5,519 nucleotides of DNA, taken from contig JBHJHK010000472.1 in the NCBI GenBank assembly GCA_050330975.1, positions 1 through 5,519 on the forward strand, given 5' to 3'. This DNA is from JBHJHK01 sp050330975 (GTDB taxonomy: Bacteria; Pseudomonadota; Gammaproteobacteria; Competibacterales; Competibacteraceae). Below are positions 1 to 5,248 of the stretch, one piece after another (position 1 is the first letter of the stretch; the number at the start of each line of letters is the position of its first letter). Position numbers and translations under genes: made by a program. The notes below the pieces were generated by a model that ran no database searches, had not been told where the DNA came from, and worked only from the letters and a program-made list of their open reading frames with translations.

Positions 1-1551
1 GCCGATCTGAGAGCCGCGAAAGAGTCAGCCGAGGCCGCCAACCGCGCCAAGAGCGAGTTTTTGGCCAACATGAGCCACGAGATTCGCACCCCCATGACCG
101 CCATCTTGGGCTATGCCGACATACTGGCGCTGCACCTCAAAGACCCCGATAACCTGCAATGCGTCGACACTATCCGCCGCAATGGACGGTTTTTACTGGA
201 ACTCATCAACGACATCCTGGATCTCTCCAAGATCGAAGCCGGCAAGCTCCAGGCCAAAGAGGAGGCCTTTGCCCCCGGGGCGTTGGTAGAGGACGTTGTG
301 CAGTTGATGGAGGTGCGGGCCGCCGAAAAACAATTGCCCCTGGTGGTGGACTACCAAACGCCTTTGCCCGCCACCGTGGTCAGCGATCCCACCAGGCTGC
401 GCCAAATCCTGGTGAATCTGCTGGGCAACGCCATCAAGTTCACCCACCGTGGCCAGGTGCGCCTGGAGGTGAGTTACCGCTCCAAGCCCAGCCCTAGGTT
501 GCGCTTTGCCGTGGTGGATACGGGCATCGGCATCGACCCGGTGCAACAGCGCCAGCTGTTCCAGCCCTTCGGTCAAGGGGATAGCTCCGTCACCCGCCGT
601 TTTGGCGGCAGCGGCTTGGGGTTGGCCATCAGTCGCCGCCTAGCTTCGATGCTCCACGGTACCCTCAGCTGCCAAAGTCAGCTGGGTCGCGGCAGTGCGT
701 TTACCTTGACTATCGCCCCGCCGGGTATCGACGCTGTGACCCTGGTGATGCCGGAGACCCGCCAAACCCTCGACTCCCCCCCTGTACCGCCTCAACACCT
801 CGATGGCTGTCGGGTGCTGGTGGTGGACGATCGCCGCGAGGTGCGGCAGCTGGTCCAGCACTTTCTAGAGGAGGCCGGAGCCCGGGTGACGGTGGCCCAC
901 AACGGCCACCGGGCCCTGGAGTTGGTGGCTTCCACGGCCACGGAGGGCGCCGCCCTGGACGCCTTGGTGTTGGATATGCAGATGCCCCAGCTCGACGGCT
1001 ACCAAACCGCCGCTCAGCTGCGGCGCCGAGGCTTTGCCAAACCCATCATCGCCCTCACCGCCGGGGCCATGGAAGGGGATCGAGAAAAGTGTCTCCGTGC
1101 CGGCTGCGACGACTACCTGAGCAAACCCATCGACTGCCAACGGCTCGTCGCCACGGTCGCCCGCCACTGCCATCAACCGCCCCCCGACTCGACCAACCCC
1201 GCCAAGCCTCGGGTACTGGTGGTGGACGACCACCGCGATCTCTGCGATTCCCTAGCCCTGTTGTTGGGTATGGAGGGCTTCGAAGTCACCGTGGCCTACG
1301 ACGGCGCCCAGGCCCTGGACAAGGTCTTGCAATGCCCCCCGGCGGTGGTGATTTCAGACCTTGGCTTGCCCGACATGGACGGCCATGACCTCGGCCGTCA
1401 ACTGCGTGCCCTCGAGGACCTCGCGGGGGCGACGCTGATCGCCCTATCGGGCCGCGAAGCGACGCCGGCCTCGACGGAGGTCTTCGACCACCACCTCCTC
1501 AAACCCGTAAAAATCGATGCCCTAGTGGCTTTGCTCCCCGGGGGGCGTTGA
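1..1551 (+). CDS. Hybrid sensor histidine kinase with two C-terminal receiver domains (5' partial)
   Basis: The reading frame is open from base 1, so the true start and the sensor part lie before the window; the TTG at 61 sits inside a conserved motif and is not a start. Numbering window codons from 1, residues 1-20 are an Ala/Glu/Lys-rich helix typical of the linker before HisKA. The phospho-acceptor His is residue 26 in SHEIRTP (bases 76-78). The HATPase domain shows the N box with Asn143 (NLLGNAIKF), the G1 box DTGIGI at 173-178, the F-box FQPFGQGD at 187-194 and the G2 box GGSGLGL at 202-208. Receiver 1 (about 271-387) has the DD pair, phospho-Asp325 (base 973), ALTA and the Lys of SKP. 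Receiver 2 (about 404-512) has the DD pair, phospho-Asp453 (base 1357), ALSG and the Lys of LKP. All key residues are present, so kinase and both receivers look active. It should autophosphorylate on His and pass phosphate to its receivers. No Hpt or DNA-binding domain follows, so the output partner is encoded elsewhere. It ends 147 bases before the next gene and is probably not part of that operon. Confidence 0.96.
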   Translation, partial: ADLRAAKESAEAANRAKSEFLANMSHEIRTPMTAILGYADILALHLKDPDNLQCVDTIRRNGRFLLELINDILDLSKIEAGKLQAKEEAFAPGALVEDVVQLMEVRAAEKQLPLVVDYQTPLPATVVSDPTRLRQILVNLLGNAIKFTHRGQVRLEVSYRSKPSPRLRFAVVDTGIGIDPVQQRQLFQPFGQGDSSVTRRFGGSGLGLAISRRLASMLHGTLSCQSQLGRGSAFTLTIAPPGIDAVTLVMPETRQTLDSPPVPPQHLDGCRVLVVDDRREVRQLVQHFLEEAGARVTVAHNGHRALELVASTATEGAALDALVLDMQMPQLDGYQTAAQLRRRGFAKPIIALTAGAMEGDREKCLRAGCDDYLSKPIDCQRLVATVARHCHQPPPDSTNPAKPRVLVVDDHRDLCDSLALLLGMEGFEVTVAYDGAQALDKVLQCPPAVVISDLGLPDMDGHDLGRQLRALEDLAGATLIALSGREATPASTEVFDHHLLKPVKIDALVALLPGGR

Positions 1552-1596
1552 GGGTTGAGGGGTTCGCCGCGGCGATTTGGGGCATGCTCCCCGGGG
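1532..1596 (+). repeat. 12-base direct repeat flanking the kinase stop codon
   Basis: TGCTCCCCGGGG occurs at 1532-1543, in the last codons of the kinase gene, and again at 1585-1596 in the intergenic region, 53 bases apart. Each copy contains the palindrome CCCCGGGG. In a GC-rich genome this may be chance, but the second copy lies just upstream of the TATAAT hexamer, where an operator could be. Confidence 0.4.
1565..1592. other. GC palindromes in the intergenic region, possible weak transcript end or operator
   Basis: CGCCGCGGCG at 1565-1574 is a perfect 10-base palindrome without a loop. GGGG at 1579-1582 can pair with CCCC at 1589-1592 around a 6-base loop. No T-run follows either, so this does not look like a Rho-independent terminator for the kinase gene. 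It could be a protein-binding site or simply a by-product of high GC content. Confidence 0.25.
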
Positions 1597-1606
1597 CTCG
1601 GGCCGA

Positions 1607-1612
1607 TATAAT
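1607..1612 (+). promoter_or_regulatory. Candidate -10 box for the four-gene cassette
   Basis: TATAAT at 1607-1612 matches the sigma-70 -10 consensus exactly and stands out in this GC-rich surrounding. Transcription would start near 1619, giving a leader of about 44 bases before the CTG at 1663 or 80 before the GTG at 1699. No good -35 hexamer lies 16-18 bases upstream (around 1583-1590), and there is no extended -10 TGN, so it may need an activator. The hexamer sits between GGGC (1600-1603) and GCCC (1613-1616), a small inverted repeat. Confidence 0.4.
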
Positions 1613-1651
1613 GCCCTGGTCCATCGACATGTAAAGCCCCCACACTCCACC

Positions 1652-1657
1652 AGGAGG
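1652..1657 (+). promoter_or_regulatory. Strong Shine-Dalgarno sequence AGGAGG
   Basis: AGGAGG is the best ribosome binding site in the window. It lies 5 bases before a CTG (1663-1665) that is in frame with the SWIM-derived gene. The GTG at 1699 is 41 bases downstream of it and has no Shine-Dalgarno sequence of its own. The only nearby ATG (1629-1631) is followed directly by TAA. The site therefore favours translation starting at CTG 1663, although standard gene callers would choose GTG 1699. Confidence 0.6.
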
Positions 1658-1698
1658 GCATCCTGACCACGGCGACTCATCAGGCGGCCGGTTTCCCG

Positions 1699-2730
1699 GT
1701 GACCTCCAAAAGCCCCAACGCCAACGCCGAAGCCACCAAGGCCAAGGCCAAAGACCAGCGCCGGGCCAAGCGCGAAGCCAACGTCGACGCCGGCCTCGAG
1801 GCATTGAGCCTGTGGCTTGGCGACGCCATGGGCGCGGGTCTCAAAACCCTGCGCCAGCAACCCCCCAGTCAGTGGGCAGCGCTGCGCGCCCGCCTGGTGG
1901 ACGCCCAGGCCCCGGGATTGGCCCGGCGCATCGACCGTGTGGCTTGCGCGGCTCAAGAATCAGGACCCTGGGAAGCGGCCCTGCTGACAGAGCTCGCCCA
2001 GCTCCACCTCTTGATTCAAGGGTATCGACGGCGCCAGGTCTTCGACCCCTTGTTCCAGGCCGACTTGGACACCTTTATCGGCTGGTCCCAGACCAAAGCT
2101 CAGGCCTATGGGTGCCCGGCAGTGGCAGATCGCTGGCAGGTGGTGGGGTGCCACATTCTCCCCGAGAGGGGGGGGGATTTAATGTGCCAGCGGGCCTGGT
2201 TGTGGGGCCACACCCAAAGGCGCTTTGCCGTCGTGGTGGAGTTTGCACCCGCCAAAGAGCCCCAGCGCCTCCCCGACCACTGGTGTGCCGGCAGGGTGTT
2301 CCAGGGGGCGTTGCACTTATTTCCCTCCACCGTACCGCTGCGGGCCGTGGCGGGAACGACATGGCATTGGCTGCCAGGGGCCATCCCGGTCCCAGGGTTT
2401 GCCCTGGGGGTGTCCACGGTGGCACAGGCCCTGGTCCCCTACCGCCGGGCCCTGGCCCAATTGCCCTGGTTGGAGCGCTACCCTGTGGCTTTGGCCTCGG
2501 TGCGCATGGCCCGCGATACTCAAGGCTGGTGGGTGGTGGACGCCGAGGCAGAAGGCCTGCCCTTGGCCGTCGACGAGCCGGGGTCGCTGGTTCTGGCGAG
2601 CCTGACGGGGGGCATGCCCGTGGCGCTGTTCGGCGAGTGGCAGGACACCGCTTTGACCCCCTTGGGGGTGTGGGCGGAGGGTGAGTGGGTGGACTTGGTC
2701 GAGGTCTCCTCGGGGATGGCCCGGCTGTGA
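1699..2730 (+). CDS. SWIM-zinc-finger-associated protein lacking the finger (C-terminal module only)
   Basis: This is a 343-residue protein from GTG 1699, or 355 residues if the CTG at 1663 is used; an in-frame TAA at 1609 bars further extension. Residues 1-30 are a charged Lys/Ala/Arg-rich helix, followed by a segment containing LSLWLGD (37-42), RLVDAQAPGLARR (65-77), LHLLIQGYRR (102-111) and QRAWLWG (164-170). From memory, these motifs match the region that follows the SWIM finger (CxC...CxH) in the 'SWIM zinc finger family' proteins encoded beside DUF5691, MoxR and DUF5682 genes. Here no CxC...CxH motif is present; the cysteines (83, 139, 151, 163, 196) are scattered. The protein is thus a finger-less form, either a naturally split or shortened version or the product of a 5' deletion. 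There is no signal peptide or membrane segment, so it is probably cytoplasmic. It is the first gene of the cassette and its stop overlaps the next start by GTGA. A 9-G run lies inside it at 2168-2176. The reading frame is intact and family-like on both sides of the run. Function unknown; an adaptor role is inference. Confidence 0.85.
   Translation: MTSKSPNANAEATKAKAKDQRRAKREANVDAGLEALSLWLGDAMGAGLKTLRQQPPSQWAALRARLVDAQAPGLARRIDRVACAAQESGPWEAALLTELAQLHLLIQGYRRRQVFDPLFQADLDTFIGWSQTKAQAYGCPAVADRWQVVGCHILPERGGDLMCQRAWLWGHTQRRFAVVVEFAPAKEPQRLPDHWCAGRVFQGALHLFPSTVPLRAVAGTTWHWLPGAIPVPGFALGVSTVAQALVPYRRALAQLPWLERYPVALASVRMARDTQGWWVVDAEAEGLPLAVDEPGSLVLASLTGGMPVALFGEWQDTALTPLGVWAEGEWVDLVEVSSGMARL
2168..2176 (+). 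repeat. G9 homopolymer inside the SWIM-derived gene
   Basis: Nine consecutive G bases encode part of an Arg-Gly-Gly stretch (residues 157-159). The flanking protein motifs (VVGCHILPE before, QRAWLWG after) are in the same frame, so the present length keeps the gene on. Such tracts are prone to slippage and to sequencing length errors. Confidence 0.9.
2712..2719 (+). promoter_or_regulatory. Weak ribosome binding site before the DUF5691 gene
   Basis: GGGGATGG lies 7 bases before the GTG at 2727, within the end of the preceding gene. It is an imperfect Shine-Dalgarno match, in keeping with translation re-initiating after the overlapping stop codon. Confidence 0.45.
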
Positions 2731-4160
2731 CGGCGACCTTTGACGCCCTTCTTCAGCAGGCGTTGGCGGGGACGCACCGGGTCGAAGCCCCCCGGGCCGG
2801 CGACGATCCCAAGGCGCTGCTCGACGGCATCGCCTGGGCTGCCCAGTATCGCCTGTTGGGGCGCCCCCTCACGGCCTATCACCTCACCCCCGACGACCCG
2901 GCCCCGGCCGAGACCAGACCGGTGTGCCCCCCGGCCGTGGTTTCCCATCTCCAGACCCTGCTGGCGGCCGGCTGGGAGCCGGAGCTCAAAGAGCTACTCC
3001 ATCGGCTGGGGGCCTTGGGCCTTCGGCTGCCCCCGACCTTGCTGCCGGTGCTCCTCAAGGCCGCTGCCCGGGGTCCCAAGGGGGAAGCCCTGGGCCACGC
3101 CCTCCTGCCCACCTTGGGCCAGCGGGGCCTGTGGCTGTGTCGCCTTTACCCCCCGTGGGCATTTATGGCCATCGAGCCCGGGGACGTGGGGGGGTTTGCC
3201 GCCGCCAGCCCCAAGCAGCGGCGCTGGTTGTTGGCCCACTGGCGCCGCGTGGATCGGGCCGCGGCCCGCCGGGCCATGGCGGCGGCGTGGTCCACGGCGA
3301 CCGTAGCCGAGCGCCTCGCCTGGCTCGAAATGGTGGCCGCCAACATAGGTGGCGACGATATCCCGTGGCTTTTGACCCTGAAAGACGACAAGAGCGCCCA
3401 GGTCCGAGGCTGTGTGGTGCGGTTGCTGCTCCCCCAGTTGCCCGCCCTGCAAGATGAAGCCCTCCACCGCGCCACGGCACTGGTGACCCTCAAGGAGATT
3501 TCGGCGCGGCGCTTGGTGGTGACCCCCCCCAAAGACCGCAAGAGCGGTTGGGCCTTTGGGGTGAGCCCCCCCGGGCGCAACGACGACCCCATCCTGTGGC
3601 TCATCCCCTGGCTTTCCCTGGTAGCTCCCAGCCGCCTGGCGGCAAACCTGGGGCTCGCCCTGCCAGAATGGCTCGTTTTGCTGCGGGCCAGCTCTCCGGG
3701 GGTGCCGTTGGAGGGGTTGTTGGACAGCGGGGCTCTGCTCACCGGTGACCGGGCCTATTTAACACAGCGGTTGTCGGCTGCGCCTCCCGGTGGGGTGTGG
3801 AGCCTGTTTCCCCGCTTGGGTCCTCAGCTCGACGACCCCGCCGGCTGGTTTGGCCAATGGCTACAGGGCACCGGAGCCCAGGCCTTGTCCCACCCAGGCC
3901 AACTGTTGCCCTGTCTCGCCGCCCTGGCGCCCTGTCCCCTGCCCTTGTTAGAAGTGCTGTTCCACCGGGTCCTGACCCCCTTTCTACGGGGTGCCAGAGG
4001 CCGGGGATACGGCCACCAACTGGCGCCTTTGGCGGTCCACTTGCCCTTGTCCCCCGCCGTGGCAGTGACGGCGTGCTGTGGGGTAGCCGAGCCCTCCACC
4101 ACGGCTCCGCTGCTCCAGCGCTACCAGACCCGATTGGCCTACTGGGAGGCGTTGGCGTGA
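2727..4160 (+). CDS. DUF5691 family protein with HEAT-like segment
   Basis: This 477-residue protein is rich in Leu and Ala and probably largely alpha-helical. The start is the GTG at 2727, which overlaps the previous stop as GTGA; a GTG at 2685 in the same frame lies deep inside the previous gene and is less likely. The family is recognised by WLCRLYPPW near 136-144, the segment after AERLAWLEMV (194-203), and a HEAT-repeat-like stretch at about 213-240 (PWLLTLKDDK, then a VRGCVVRLLLPQLP helix). The Asp-Asp-Lys...Val-Arg pattern is typical of DUF5691. The C-terminal half (286-477) is helical with no motif I can name. No signal peptide or convincing membrane span is present, so it is likely cytoplasmic. 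DUF5691 genes regularly sit between SWIM-type and MoxR genes, suggesting a scaffold or substrate-binding role with the ATPase; this is inference. A C8 run (3533-3540) and a C7 run (3566-3572) lie within it. Its stop overlaps the next start, again as GTGA. Confidence 0.9.
   Translation: MTATFDALLQQALAGTHRVEAPRAGDDPKALLDGIAWAAQYRLLGRPLTAYHLTPDDPAPAETRPVCPPAVVSHLQTLLAAGWEPELKELLHRLGALGLRLPPTLLPVLLKAAARGPKGEALGHALLPTLGQRGLWLCRLYPPWAFMAIEPGDVGGFAAASPKQRRWLLAHWRRVDRAAARRAMAAAWSTATVAERLAWLEMVAANIGGDDIPWLLTLKDDKSAQVRGCVVRLLLPQLPALQDEALHRATALVTLKEISARRLVVTPPKDRKSGWAFGVSPPGRNDDPILWLIPWLSLVAPSRLAANLGLALPEWLVLLRASSPGVPLEGLLDSGALLTGDRAYLTQRLSAAPPGGVWSLFPRLGPQLDDPAGWFGQWLQGTGAQALSHPGQLLPCLAALAPCPLPLLEVLFHRVLTPFLRGARGRGYGHQLAPLAVHLPLSPAVAVTACCGVAEPSTTAPLLQRYQTRLAYWEALA
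3533..3540 (+). repeat. C8 homopolymer inside the DUF5691 gene, with a C7 run nearby
   Basis: Eight consecutive C bases encode the Pro-Pro of VVTPPKD (residues 264-270). A second run of seven C bases is at 3566-3572, 25 bases further on. Between them lies a polar, probably exposed loop (KDRKSGWAFG). The frame is open across both runs. Confidence 0.85.
4144..4149 (+). promoter_or_regulatory. Shine-Dalgarno sequence for the MoxR-type ATPase gene
   Basis: GGGAGG lies 7 bases before the GTG at 4157, inside the end of the DUF5691 gene. It supports that start over upstream in-frame candidates, the most distant being the one at 3797, which would overlap the DUF5691 gene by more than 360 bases. Confidence 0.7.
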
Positions 4161-5236
4161 ACAGTCCCCAGCGCCAACGGGCCGAGGATCAATACCGGGA
4201 CGAACTAGCGGCATTGGCGCGCCAGGACAACCACCCCCGACCTCCCCGTTGGCACCTATCACCCCGGGCCGTGGTGACCTACTTGTTGGGGGATACCCTG
4301 GACGATGGCACCGTCATCACCCCCAAGTACATCGGTGCCAGGCGACTCATGGAGATCTCAGTGGCCACTTTGGTCACCGACCGGGCGTTGTTGTTGTTGG
4401 GGGTGCCCGGCACCGCCAAGTCGTGGGTGTCGGAGCACCTGGCGGCGGCCATCAGCGGCGACTCCACGTTATTGGTCCAGGGCACGGCGGCCACCGGGGA
4501 AGAGGCCCTGCGCTACGGCTGGAACTACGCCCAATTGCTACAACACGGCCCCTCCAAGGCCGCCCTGGTGGCCAGTCCGGTGTTGCGCGCCATGGAGCAG
4601 GGCCAGGTGGTGCGCATCGAGGAGCTCACCCGCCTCCCCGCCGACGTCCAAGACAGCCTCATCACCGTACTGTCCGAGCGATTGTTGCCCATTCCAGAAC
4701 TGGCCAGCCATGTGGAGGCCCAGAGCGGTTTCAACCTCATCGCCACGGCCAACCACCGGGACAAGGGGGTCAATGCCCTCTCCAGCGCCCTCCAACGGCG
4801 GTTTAACACCGTAGTATTGCCGTTGCCCGCCACCTTAGAAGACGAAGTGGCCATCGTGGCCCAGCGGGTGCGGGCCACGGGGGAAGCCTTGGCGCTGCCG
4901 GAGCAGATCGCCCCCATGGCAGAGATTCAGCGGGTGGTGACGCTGTTTCGGGAGCTGCGGGGCGGCGCCACCCTCGACGGCCGCGAGACCCTCAAATCCC
5001 CCTCGGGACCTTTGTCCACCGCCGAGGCCATCGCCGTGATCAACAGCGGGATCAGCCTGGCGGTGCACTTTGGCAATGGCCAGCTCCAGGCGGCCGATAT
5101 CGCCGCGGGGTTGGTGGGTGCCGTGGTCAAAGATCCCGTCCAAGACCCCTTGGTCTGGCGGGAGTACCTGGAGACCGTGGCGCGGCGGCGGGAATCGTGG
5201 GGGGACCTCTACGAGGCCTGCCGCCCCCTGAGCTAG
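4157..5236 (+). CDS. MoxR-type AAA+ ATPase
   Basis: This 359-residue cytoplasmic ATPase is the expected motor of the cassette. From the GTG at 4157 the order is: a charged N-terminal stretch; RWHLSPRAVVTYLLGDTLDD (31-50) and PKYIG (56-60); Walker A GVPGTAKS (82-89, Lys88); GTAATGEEALRYGWNY (109-124); Walker B VVRIEE (151-156) followed by LTRLPADVQDSLI; sensor 1 Asn199 in IATAN; Arg finger candidates Arg214/Arg215 in SALQRRFN; and a sensor-2 lid region around 280-295 (GPLSTAEAIAV). Walker B carries Glu-Glu rather than Asp-Glu. From memory, close relatives beside DUF5691 genes also read EELTR, so this is probably a subfamily trait and not inactivation. MoxR proteins form hexameric rings that usually work with a VWA-domain partner to remodel or activate target proteins. 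The family relation is closest to the YehL-like group, as judged by gene context. It is coupled to the previous gene by a GTGA overlap and followed after 12 bases by the DUF5682 gene. The substrate is unknown. Confidence 0.95.
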   Translation: MNSPQRQRAEDQYRDELAALARQDNHPRPPRWHLSPRAVVTYLLGDTLDDGTVITPKYIGARRLMEISVATLVTDRALLLLGVPGTAKSWVSEHLAAAISGDSTLLVQGTAATGEEALRYGWNYAQLLQHGPSKAALVASPVLRAMEQGQVVRIEELTRLPADVQDSLITVLSERLLPIPELASHVEAQSGFNLIATANHRDKGVNALSSALQRRFNTVVLPLPATLEDEVAIVAQRVRATGEALALPEQIAPMAEIQRVVTLFRELRGGATLDGRETLKSPSGPLSTAEAIAVINSGISLAVHFGNGQLQAADIAAGLVGAVVKDPVQDPLVWREYLETVARRRESWGDLYEACRPLS

Positions 5237-5241
5237 GGGAG
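5235..5241 (+). promoter_or_regulatory. Ribosome binding site before the DUF5682 gene
   Basis: AGGGGAG overlaps the ATPase stop codon (TAG, 5234-5236) and lies 7 bases before the GTG at 5249. It decides that start and fits translation directly following that of the ATPase gene. Confidence 0.6.
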
Positions 5242-5248
5242 TCGAACC

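Noticed and set aside
193..1233. Several minus-strand open frames opposite the histidine kinase (193-576, 640-861, 865-1233).
   Set aside because: They are antisense to clearly conserved kinase and receiver motifs; long antisense frames are expected at this GC content.
1565..1603. Rho-independent terminator for the kinase gene.
   Set aside because: Stems are short or loopless and no T-run follows.
1612..1647. In-frame codons upstream of the SWIM-derived gene read CPGPSTCKAPTL, loosely like part of a SWIM finger (CSCPS...CKH).
   Set aside because: The CxC pair and the final His are absent, an in-frame TAA lies just before at 1609, and the stretch overlaps the promoter-like hexamer and leader. 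Chance resemblance is more likely than a remnant.
1522..1956. Minus-strand open frame of 144 codons across the intergenic region.
   Set aside because: It is mostly antisense to the SWIM-derived gene, has no recognisable motif, and its composition is that of a GC-rich shadow frame. It would also run through the promoter region.
2685..2726. Earlier GTG start for the DUF5691 gene.
   Set aside because: It would overlap the preceding gene by 46 bases and adds a Gly-rich stretch with no family resemblance; the GTGA overlap start is preferred.
3797..4156. Extending the ATPase gene upstream to a start at 3797 (about 120 more residues).
   Set aside because: The extension lies wholly within the DUF5691 gene, has an Arg/Pro-rich shadow-frame composition, and the GTG at 4157 has a good ribosome site and a classic 4-base overlap.
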